A stretch of 64,000 nt of DNA from Legionella qingyii. GTDB taxonomy: Bacteria; Pseudomonadota; Gammaproteobacteria; Legionellales; Legionellaceae. Position numbers and translations under genes: made by a program. The stretch covers positions 24,111 to 88,110 of the forward strand of contig NZ_QHJG01000021.1 of NCBI RefSeq assembly GCF_003184185.1. Direction: 5' to 3'. The notes beneath the pieces were generated by a model. It searched no databases. It saw nothing but the letters and a program-made list of their open reading frames with translations, and had not been told where the DNA came from. Below, piece after piece: positions 56,319 through 64,000 of this stretch. Numbering within the stretch: position 1 is the first letter of the stretch; every line of letters begins with the position of its first letter.

Positions 56319-56405
56319 TAGAAATCACTATGAAGCGAACGCGAAATCCGAGTCTAATTGAATATTGGGTTCCCTTTCGCTTCATCGAAACAACAGATTT
56401 ATTTC

Positions 56406-56852
56406 CTAAACCAATTGATTGTATTTTCCAATTAATTCAGTCTGCTCAATAATATGATTCTGCATGGCAGTCTCTATTTCTTTTTTTGTCGCATGCTCGC
56501 CAAGAGTTAATGAGGTATCTAAGGCATAGAGCTTGAAGAAATAGCGATGAGTACCACTGGGGGGGCAAGGTCCTCCATAGCCTGATTTACCCCAACTATT
56601 TCGGGCGCTGATTGCTTTCGATGGAACACCGATTCCCGATTTTAGCTCATGACTATCAGCAGGTAGATTAAATAAAATCCAATGTACCCACAATCCCATT
56701 GGAGCATCAGGATCATCCATAATTAAAACAAAAGATTGGGTATTTTTAGGTGCATTGTTCCATACTAGTGGTGGTGAATGACCAGCACCATTACACGTAT
56801 ATTCTCTAGGAATAAATCCATTATGAGCAAATGCAGGGCTTTTAAGTATCAT
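56406..56852 (-). CDS. YbhB/YbcL (PEBP, Raf kinase inhibitor-like) protein
   Basis: 148 residues. Blocks: IPREYTCNGAGHSPPLVW, SFVLIMDDPDAPMGLWVHW, ILFNLP, YGGPCPPSGTHRYFFKLYAL: the phosphatidylethanolamine-binding pocket (DDPDAP, GPCPPSGTHRY). Cytosolic, as there is no signal peptide. ATG at 56852 with AAGGAG. Function in bacteria unclear. Confidence 0.9.
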   Translation of the reverse strand: MILKSPAFAHNGFIPREYTCNGAGHSPPLVWNNAPKNTQSFVLIMDDPDAPMGLWVHWILFNLPADSHELKSGIGVPSKAISARNSWGKSGYGGPCPPSGTHRYFFKLYALDTSLTLGEHATKKEIETAMQNHIIEQTELIGKYNQLV

Positions 56853-56934
56853 TGCACACTCCTTATGCTGAAACATTTAATTGCAATTTATACCATATTT
56901 AAGCAAATCGCAAACTAATTGTCACTTTTCCTTG

Positions 56935-58422
56935 TCATCCCATTATAAAATTCTCGTGATGATGGTTTGCAAAGGTCACCTTATCAAGCTTTTCCAAAAC
57001 TTTTGTAAGAGTTCCTTCTAGTTTTAATTTTCCACCATTGGCTGCAACTACTAAGCCAACAGCAGATAATATCGCTGCATATTGCTTCACTGTTTGCTCA
57101 GATTGTGCTGCTGAAATTTTAATGATATGTAAATTAGATAATAAACTTATTAGACTGCAACGTTCCCCTAATAGTAAGCTTAGTTGTTCTTCAACTTGAG
57201 ACTCAAGTTTTTGTTCCTTATCCTCTGCCCTATTTTTATCCAGATCACGAAGAAAAGAATGCGCATTATATTCTTTAAACGACCATCGTTTGGGTTGTTT
57301 CGTAGTTACCTCATCATGAGCTTTATCAATCAAGTCTGTAGTAATTGAATTATTGTCATGAGAAGGATGTTGTACAAAGGTAGTTCTATATTGATCCGCA
57401 TCCCAATCCCACTCTGAACCAGAAGTAATTATAGGTCCTTCATCATAAAAAACAGAGTCTGACTCTTTTAATCTATCCTTGTTTTTAGAAGCACCTTCAA
57501 AATCCTGATAAATGAGTGGCTTATCATTACATTGTACTAAAGGAGATTTAATAAACTGCATTTGAACTCTTCGCTGTCTCTGGTTGATATCAGCAGTTTT
57601 ATATAATTGATCCGGCCTCACTGGCGAATAAATTGTTCCAGTTCGTGCATCAATAGCCAACGATGCTCCAGCAAATGATGATTTTAGAACATCGGCATTT
57701 TCAATATGGATATGGTATTTCGTGAGCAACTCTATCAGCTCGATACACATTGAATGAGAATTCGAGTCGCCGCCGGCCAGGTGAGCAATTGAGTTTTCAG
57801 AAACAGGTTGCAGTAATTCCGATAAAGATTCAATAGGGGTCATAGTATCAATGTGTGCGAGAATTGCCATTTTATTTGTAGCATCATAGAGTGCTAAGAT
57901 GAGGCATGTATTAGCACCATATGTACCTAAAATTGGTTGTTCTGATGTTGCTGTTGTAATTGCATACTCATGTTGTAGCACTGTAATTGTTTCAGTTAGT
58001 TTGAAATCAACAGGAACAGCTCCTTTTAGTAATCGATGTACTGAATTTAATTTCTTTTCACGTTGATATACAGCCATTATTTCTTGTTGTTCATTTTCAC
58101 TGAGTGATATTTCCATACCTATTTCTCTTAGTGAATTAACTAAAGGCGAGGAGAGTTCTAATGGAAGCCGCAAAAGAAGAACAGCTAACTCTTTTGGCGA
58201 ATAATTAGAAGAAATAGACGTGAATCCTTCATCGGTTTTATTATCAAAAGATAAGACTTCCATTTTATCTAAGTTGCCATCATTTAAAATAAATTCCGAA
58301 GTAATTGGTTTTCCACTATAACTGATTGCTGGCCCCCTATATCTAAATTCTGGAAAATAAGTCGCTATTTTCGCCACATCAATCTTTAAAGGAGTAGTCA
58401 ATCGCGCTTCTATAGGATACAT
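56935..58422 (-). CDS. CheD/PNAD-fold deamidase-like protein, putative effector
   Basis: 495 residues, no signal peptide. Residues ~160-270 look like a CheD-type cysteine deamidase: GANTCLILALYD, then KMAILAHID, with Cys173 and His190 exactly 17 apart as in CheD (GSCV..LYD...AHI); then AHLAGGDSN (Gly-Gly loop), an IELIELLTKYHIHIENADV helix-strand like CheD's LKKLGI.I...D, FAGASLAIDARTGTIYSP like the GG..R.V.FD..TG.V end. CheD and N-terminal Asn amidases share this fold and deamidate Gln/Asn side chains. Flanking regions: ~150 residues in front and an acidic/helical ~200-residue tail of unknown type. No chemotaxis genes are near. I infer a secreted deamidase acting on a host protein. Confidence 0.55.
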   Translation of the reverse strand: MYPIEARLTTPLKIDVAKIATYFPEFRYRGPAISYSGKPITSEFILNDGNLDKMEVLSFDNKTDEGFTSISSNYSPKELAVLLLRLPLELSSPLVNSLREIGMEISLSENEQQEIMAVYQREKKLNSVHRLLKGAVPVDFKLTETITVLQHEYAITTATSEQPILGTYGANTCLILALYDATNKMAILAHIDTMTPIESLSELLQPVSENSIAHLAGGDSNSHSMCIELIELLTKYHIHIENADVLKSSFAGASLAIDARTGTIYSPVRPDQLYKTADINQRQRRVQMQFIKSPLVQCNDKPLIYQDFEGASKNKDRLKESDSVFYDEGPIITSGSEWDWDADQYRTTFVQHPSHDNNSITTDLIDKAHDEVTTKQPKRWSFKEYNAHSFLRDLDKNRAEDKEQKLESQVEEQLSLLLGERCSLISLLSNLHIIKISAAQSEQTVKQYAAILSAVGLVVAANGGKLKLEGTLTKVLEKLDKVTFANHHHENFIMG

Positions 58423-58691
58423 TTTAGCTTACCTCCTGATTAACGATTGATAATATAATGCCATCACATTGACCCAAATTTAAACTTGGAGAATTTTTGT
58501 TGCTCAAAAGCCATGAGGCGAAATAAAAATTAAGCTTTATTCGCTATATCCTCTGGCTTGTGATTAATTCACATATCAACGTATCAAAAATAGTTTTTAC
58601 AAGGGGTAAAATTATACTTTAAAAACGCATTTCAATGTTATTATTACAATAAGGATGTTTTTTTCTTAATCAACGCGGTGCCTTATATAAA

Positions 58692-59555
58692 ATGAATGAG
58701 ATCAATGTAGAACAATTAAAAAATCTACTGAATGAAGCAACAAAGAGTATTAAATCGTCAGAAAGTCTTCTCGATGAATTGCTTAAAGCGCCTGAAGAAG
58801 AATCATCCTCCATAGAAGATACAATTTGTTCCATACAATTAGTTCTTCAATATCGCTTAGGTAATCAAGATACTCTGGCTTTACTTCTGAGCATTGATCA
58901 GAACTTACTTTATCTTTTAGATATTCAGCCCCGGCACTCATCTAAAATGAACATGGATCGGCTTGCCTATGCTTTAGGTAATGAAGATTTGAAGCAAGTC
59001 ATTCATATGCTTTCGTTACTCGTTAGCTCTCTATTAAAAATCACAAACCGTTATCAGAAAGATCATTTAAGTTTTGAATTAAAAGCGTATCAACGTAAAC
59101 ACATCAAGCAAAACATTTTAATTAAAGGAATGCAAAAACTGATTCTACAACAAGATCATTTTTTAAGTTTGATGCGTAACCTTCAAGAAAATGTGACGCT
59201 TCTTTTAGAGCATCAATCCGTTGGCCCCGTTTTTGATCATATAGCTGCGCTCAGAGGACCAATTTCTCAATTCTATCAAGCAACATTACATGGTCTTGGG
59301 GTAGCTAAAGAGCTTTATGAAAAAATTAATAAGAACGAGCTACTGAATCAAAAAGTGGAGCTTCTTTTAAAACAAGCAGAAGAAGTGCTCAAAATCATGC
59401 CCTCGATTTATAAGCCGCAGCCGCATTATACCTTGACCCCGCCCAGCAATACGTTAACTCAACCAAGCAACACCCTAACGCAACTAAGGCCCCTATCTGC
59501 CGAACAATTAGAGCAACGTGCAGCAGCCAAGCGATTACGCCCCTTTTTCAATTAA
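58692..59555 (+). CDS. Hypothetical helical protein with Thr/Pro repeat tail, possible effector
   Basis: 287 residues, nearly all helix (EQLKNLLNEATKSIKSSESL, HIKQNILIKGMQKLILQQD). After residue 248 a short repeat occurs: TPPSNTLTQPSNTLTQLRP, i.e. two units of PSNTLTQ, then EQLEQRAAAKRLRPFFN. No SD. Not recognised. The AAKRLRPFF end is basic and hydrophobic. Confidence 0.5.
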   Translation: MNEINVEQLKNLLNEATKSIKSSESLLDELLKAPEEESSSIEDTICSIQLVLQYRLGNQDTLALLLSIDQNLLYLLDIQPRHSSKMNMDRLAYALGNEDLKQVIHMLSLLVSSLLKITNRYQKDHLSFELKAYQRKHIKQNILIKGMQKLILQQDHFLSLMRNLQENVTLLLEHQSVGPVFDHIAALRGPISQFYQATLHGLGVAKELYEKINKNELLNQKVELLLKQAEEVLKIMPSIYKPQPHYTLTPPSNTLTQPSNTLTQLRPLSAEQLEQRAAAKRLRPFFN

Positions 59556-59562
59556 AGATTAC

Positions 59563-59650
59563 GTCGTAACCTGGGTGAAGGTGCAAACCGGAATCTGGGA
59601 CTCTGTGCAATGAAAACCCGGGTTCCGCTGCACTTCTCCCGGGCTATACG
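59563..59650. repeat. REP-like palindrome
   Basis: AACCTGGGTGAAGGTGCAAACC facing GGTTCCGCTGCACTTCTCCCGGG: REP family member located just after the helical protein gene. Confidence 0.6.
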
Positions 59651-59775
59651 CTTAAGTCTATAGTGTGAATGGTTACAAATACATCCCCTCTTTCCTAGAA
59701 ACACTGTATTAAGTTAGGGAAAAGCTGTCGGCGGGAACTATTTATGGCAAGACGTAGTGCTAATTTAGGAGTAGA

Positions 59776-59793
59776 TTCCCGCCTTCGCGGGAA
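59776..59793. repeat. Short perfect hairpin TTCCCGC/GCGGGAA
   Basis: 7-bp perfect arms around CTTC, within the dispersed sequence GATTCCCGCCTTCGCGGGAATGAC typical of many bacterial genomes. It lies downstream of the convergent protease gene. Confidence 0.6.
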
Positions 59794-59848
59794 TGACAAA
59801 AATCCTTAACTTAATGGCAGTGTCCTCTAGAGAGAGGAAAGGACTGAA

Positions 59849-61528
59849 TCAAAAATAACAACCAACACCATCATACCCAATGATGTGACATGACTTGTAA
59901 GCGCTTTGTTCAAGTCGATAACTTACGGAACCATAATAAGCAATAATGTTTCCATTTTTAGTTTGCTTTATATGAGGTTTTTGAAAGTTCTCTACCGCCT
60001 CACACGTAGCACGGTTTTGTATCCAAACTCCTCCATCTGAAACAATGCGCTTTTTACTTGGAGTTAGGGTATTCTTTCCACAATCCTTAATTGCCAAATG
60101 CTCTACTTTGGGAGCAGAAAAGAGAAGATCATAACCGGCTGCTGCCGCTTTAACAGCATTTTCAGCATCCAAAATACCATGTCCACAAGGTTTTTTACCC
60201 ACACACGATTTATTCGCATCATCACTGGCTCCAAAATCATGTGTTGTTGTATACAATAATTGTTCTATTTGTTCAGGACTAAGTACTTTCTCACTTGCTG
60301 CAAAAATTAATCCGGCAACACCGGCAACATGAGGAGTAGCCATGCTGGTTCCTTGATAAAAATCAAAGCCAGAGCCATTATAACCACCTCCTGGATTCAC
60401 TGTAGATAAAATTCCTCCCCAAATACCATAACGCTTGTCTCCGCCGGGAGCAGCCAAAGTAACACTTGGACCATAATTCGAAAAATAGGATCTAAGGCCT
60501 TCAGGTCCAGTAGAAGCGACTTTAATCGTTCCATTACAAATCGCAGGCGCATTAAAATGCTCCCAAAGGTTATCATTTCCGGCCGCGACAGCCAATACCG
60601 CACCTTTTTTGCGGGCAAAAAAGACTGCTTCTTGCAATGCCTGATCACAATAATCTATTTCATCTTTAGGGCCTCTATCTACGCCAAAACTCATATTCAA
60701 TATTTTTGCAGGGTGAATGTTATGTGGTATTCCAGGAACATCACCACCTACGGCCCAATAAATGGCATTAATGACGTAGCTTTCATAAAACATCCCATTA
60801 GCAGCAGGAATTTTTAAAGGAAGAATTTTTAAATCCTCACCCATTCCACTCATGACGCTGCCATACCCCGCAATCGTCCCAGCAACATGAGTTCCATGAT
60901 AAGATCGCGTTTCATCAATCAAGTTATTGTTGTTTCCAGCAAAATTCCAGCCCCATAAGTTGCCTGAACTGTCCTTGACCAGGTTATTAATTAAACTGTC
61001 ATTCAAAGCAATTCCAGTATCTAAAACTGCAACGACTATTGGTTTTTTAGAAATACCCGTGGTATAGGCCCAGGCTCCATCTCTGAATCCAGGCTTGGAC
61101 TCCAACATAATTCCTGCCGGACGCGAGAATTCATCCCACTGACTTTCATGTGATAATATATCGCCCGTACCCAAAATCTCTGGATCAGGAACGGGTTTAA
61201 AATAACTAACTCTATCTTTAACTGCATATAAAACTTGAGGATTTTTGCGCAAACGCTCTAAAACGAAGGATGTAGTATCCTCATCATCGCCTTTAACTAA
61301 TGTGCTGTTTTTTGAGTCTAAAATTAATAAAAAAGCACCATTTGCCATAGGATTTAATTCTTTTATGGGTAATTGGGCTATCTGCTTTATTTGTGACTTT
61401 ATAGATGAAACACTGGTTATTTGTTCTTTATATTTGATTATCACTCGCACTGTATCTTCACCAGATGAAGCAAAAATACCCTGTGTAATAGATAAAAGAC
61501 TTAAACCTAAAATCCCTGATTTAAACAT
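59849..61528 (-). CDS. Secreted subtilisin-like serine protease (S8)
   Basis: 559 residues. Signal peptide about 1-20 (ends GIFASS). Propeptide ~21-130 with an I9-like start (DTVRVIIKYKEQITSV). Catalytic domain: Asp in VVAVLDTGIALND, His in SYHGTHVAGTIAGYGS, oxyanion Asn in AVAAGNDN, Ser in YQGTSMATPHVAGVAGL. A C-terminal ~90-residue extension with paired Cys (CGKNT.., CEAVEN, SCHIIGYDGVGC) is not recognised. Type II secretion in Legionella exports such proteases; no fused sorting domain is visible. Confidence 0.9.
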   Translation of the reverse strand: MFKSGILGLSLLSITQGIFASSGEDTVRVIIKYKEQITSVSSIKSQIKQIAQLPIKELNPMANGAFLLILDSKNSTLVKGDDEDTTSFVLERLRKNPQVLYAVKDRVSYFKPVPDPEILGTGDILSHESQWDEFSRPAGIMLESKPGFRDGAWAYTTGISKKPIVVAVLDTGIALNDSLINNLVKDSSGNLWGWNFAGNNNNLIDETRSYHGTHVAGTIAGYGSVMSGMGEDLKILPLKIPAANGMFYESYVINAIYWAVGGDVPGIPHNIHPAKILNMSFGVDRGPKDEIDYCDQALQEAVFFARKKGAVLAVAAGNDNLWEHFNAPAICNGTIKVASTGPEGLRSYFSNYGPSVTLAAPGGDKRYGIWGGILSTVNPGGGYNGSGFDFYQGTSMATPHVAGVAGLIFAASEKVLSPEQIEQLLYTTTHDFGASDDANKSCVGKKPCGHGILDAENAVKAAAAGYDLLFSAPKVEHLAIKDCGKNTLTPSKKRIVSDGGVWIQNRATCEAVENFQKPHIKQTKNGNIIAYYGSVSYRLEQSAYKSCHIIGYDGVGCYF

Positions 61529-61795
61529 GCAACAATCTCCTTATAAAATACATGCAAATTCAGTATGCTATAAGAAACAAGGCAAAACAAGGATTAAACA
61601 TACCCCAAACTGTTACTCTCCTATACTTAATGTATTAAACTTAAAAATAGATTGTTGAACTTCTTGGTACGCTTTATATACTGCATGTATCCCTTCATTT
61701 CTATTATAACAACTGCTCATGTCCCTACGATATTTTTTTATAAAACTGCCATTGGTTGTAAACGAAAAGTGCAATCCTTGCTTGGAATAATAACT

Positions 61796-61920
61796 AAGGA
61801 CTTACGAAAAACTCTAAGGTCGAGGCAAAAAATGATTTTAATGAGGGAGTTTAGATAGACTAAATGACCGAAGTAAAAAACATTTTTTAATGAAGAGATT
61901 GGGAGTTTTCGTAAGTCCTG
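61796..61920. mobile_element. MITE, 125 bp, with 5-bp target duplication
   Basis: Ends (A/C)AGGACTTACGAAAA and TTTTCGTAAGTCCTG are inverted repeats. The element is flanked on both sides by TAACT (61791-61795 and 61921-61925), a perfect 5-bp target duplication. The interior is non-coding and similar to the copy at 34909. It shows that the family moved by transposition; the partner transposase is not in the window. Confidence 0.85.
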
Positions 61921-62063
61921 TAACTGTTGGTAATAGCCCTTCACCCCCTGTTCATGTTTACTCGAACGATGGGATTTGAGTGCGGGTGGTGAGAACATTT
62001 TTGCTAAGCAAGCACAGCATACAGCAATAGCACTAAATTGAAATTATTCTCTCAGAGCCTACG

Positions 62064-62133
62064 TTCCGCGACGTGTTCGCAGAAACCAAGCAATATAAGC
62101 TTCATAGCTGGATCCCGCGAACACGTCGCGGAA
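62064..62133. repeat. 70-bp inverted repeat with perfect 17-bp arms
   Basis: TTCCGCGACGTGTTCGC (62064-62080) and its exact reverse complement (62117-62133), extended by CCTACG/CTAGG-type outer bases, enclose 36 bp. No coding sequence. GC-rich compared with its surroundings, so it is likely a dispersed repeat. Between the protease and ahcY. Confidence 0.8.
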
Positions 62134-62244
62134 CCTAGGACAGGAAGAAAATATAGAAAAATATTCTTAACTTAGTGCCATTAATGCATACATCAAGAGT
62201 GCCAAATAAATCCGTTCCCAGATAGAGACTAAGTACTTACTAAA

Positions 62245-63570
62245 TCAATACCGATATTGCTCTGGCTTATAAGGACCACTGATCGCCACGCCTAAATAGT
62301 CCGCTTGTTCTTTCGTGAGTTGGGTTAATTTCGCTCCGATTCTCCCTAAATGTAAACGAGCTACTTTTTCATCCAATAACTTGGGAAGAACATAAACTTG
62401 TCGGTCATATTGAGCAGCATTTTTAAATAATTCAATTTGCGCCAAAATTTGGTTGGAAAAAGAGGCTGACATCACAAAACTTGGATGGCCAGTAGCGCAT
62501 CCTAAATTAACCAATCGTCCCTGAGCCAAAAGAATCAAGCGTTTTCCATCTGGAAAAATGACATGATCAACTTGTGGCTTGATATTTTCCCATTGATATT
62601 TCTTTAAACTCTGGACATCAATTTCAGAGTCAAAATGACCAATATTGCATAAAATAGCCTGATGACGCATACGTTTCATGTGATCGTGAGTCACTACGTG
62701 GTAATTACCCGTTGCGGTCACTACAATGTCTACCTGTTCAGCTACATCATCTAGAGTCACAACACGGTATCCTTCCATTGCAGCTTGCAGCGCGCAAATA
62801 GGATCAATTTCTGCAATTAAAACAATCGCACCTTGTCCTCGTAATGCTTGAGCACATCCCTTACCTACATCACCATAACCTAAAATTAAAGCGACCTTTC
62901 CTGCGATCATTACATCAGTCGCACGTTTTATTCCATCCAATAAGGATTCGCGGCAACCGTACATGTTATCAAATTTGGATTTAGTTACTGAATCATTCAC
63001 ATTAATGGCAGGGATTTTTAAATCACCTTTTCTAGCCATTTCATATAGTCGTGCAACACCTGTGGTTGTTTCTTCAGAAACTCCTTTAATTCCAGGTAAG
63101 AGCTCCGGGAATTTTTGGTGGACCATTTGCGTCAAATCACCACCATCATCCAGCAATAAGTTAGGGGTCCAATGATTCGGTCCAGTAAGCGTTTGCTCCA
63201 CGCACCACCAATATTCTTCTTCAGTTTCACCTTTCCAGGCAAAGACAGGAATACCTTTTGCAGCAATAGCGGCAGCAGCATGGTCCTGGGTAGAAAATAT
63301 ATTACAAGAAGACCAACGAACTTCAGCACCTAACGCAATCAACGTTTCAATCAGCACTGCAGTTTGAATTGTCATATGCAAACAACCTGCAACACGAGCA
63401 CCTTTTAATGGTTTGGTGGCAGCAAACTCTTCACGCAAAGCCATTAATCCCGGCATTTCTGTCTCGGCAATCGCAATTTCTTTGCGCCCCCAAGAAGCCA
63501 GTGACATATCTGCTACTTTATAATCTTTTGTCATATTGCTCCCTGCCTCTACTTTATTGACTAGTTCCAT
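62245..63570 (-). CDS. ahcY: Adenosylhomocysteinase
   Basis: 441 residues. Splits S-adenosylhomocysteine to adenosine and homocysteine in the SAM cycle. Blocks: [43 protein letters not shown] (shown in parts), the NAD motif [31 protein letters not shown], and the C-terminal end [11 protein letters not shown] at 63570 with AAGGAG. It lies 9 bp after metK: a metK-ahcY operon. Confidence 0.95.
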   Translation of the reverse strand: MELVNKVEAGSNMTKDYKVADMSLASWGRKEIAIAETEMPGLMALREEFAATKPLKGARVAGCLHMTIQTAVLIETLIALGAEVRWSSCNIFSTQDHAAAAIAAKGIPVFAWKGETEEEYWWCVEQTLTGPNHWTPNLLLDDGGDLTQMVHQKFPELLPGIKGVSEETTTGVARLYEMARKGDLKIPAINVNDSVTKSKFDNMYGCRESLLDGIKRATDVMIAGKVALILGYGDVGKGCAQALRGQGAIVLIAEIDPICALQAAMEGYRVVTLDDVAEQVDIVVTATGNYHVVTHDHMKRMRHQAILCNIGHFDSEIDVQSLKKYQWENIKPQVDHVIFPDGKRLILLAQGRLVNLGCATGHPSFVMSASFSNQILAQIELFKNAAQYDRQVYVLPKLLDEKVARLHLGRIGAKLTQLTKEQADYLGVAISGPYKPEQYRY

Positions 63571-63579
63571 TAGATCTCC

Positions 63580-64000
<421 letters not shown>

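Overview
The window is AT-rich DNA from a Legionella species. The genus call rests on gene content: several eukaryotic-like proteins of the type delivered by the Dot/Icm secretion system (CaaX tails, F-box, RhoGEF, OTU protease), Legionella-type housekeeping genes, and a subclass B3 metallo-beta-lactamase that matches my memory of FEZ-1 from Legionella (Fluoribacter) gormanii almost residue for residue. That points to the L. gormanii/bozemanae/dumoffii side of the genus. The species is inference.

Layout. 1-5.3 kb: a dead IS5-type transposase, then a tandem duplication carrying two paralogous HAD-like genes whose proteins both end in the CaaX box CLIS; the first copy still drags a decayed piece of the guanine deaminase gene, and a wrecked integrase-type transposase lies between the copies. 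5-14 kb: guanine deaminase plus MFS transporter, a dicarboxylate-type symporter, nagZ, secreted and outer-membrane proteins, tRNA-Ser(GGA), a CAP-domain protein. 14.4-25 kb: 6S RNA with a terminator, a kdp operon (a small ORF, kdpF, A, B, C and a KdpD that lacks its kinase domain, with no kdpE), then pntAA-pntAB-pntB. 25-36 kb: prfC, tag, the FEZ-1-like lactamase, a secreted FlgE-like protein, the glutathione-dependent formaldehyde pair adhC-fghA, a YheT-type hydrolase, a yqjD-yqjE-yqjK-like membrane trio, DUF3775 and DUF72. 36-40 kb: bacterial NHEJ (ligD split by a frameshift in an A9 run, and ku) followed by a candidate structured RNA.

40-60 kb is the accessory part. It holds an unknown protein, a RhoGEF-domain protein, a broken GNAT toxin, an F-box protein, an ALDH, a PAS hybrid histidine kinase, an orphan cyclodipeptide synthase, an OTU protease with a ubiquitin-binding-like tail, a CheD/PNAD-fold deamidase-like protein and several unknowns. 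Housekeeping genes are mixed in: selO, GNAT, a frameshifted sodC, and a PEBP protein. 60-64 kb: a subtilisin-like protease, a MITE with intact target duplication, ahcY and the 3' part of metK. The last 61 bases are all G and look like an assembly artefact.

Repeats recur throughout: REP-like palindromes, a ~125-bp MITE family, and a 70-bp inverted repeat. The strongest leads are the CaaX/HAD pair, the CheD-like protein, the OTU protease, the RhoGEF and F-box proteins, the orphan cyclodipeptide synthase, and the structured RNA at 39.9-40.0 kb. All functions are read from sequence by eye; no search or structure prediction was run.
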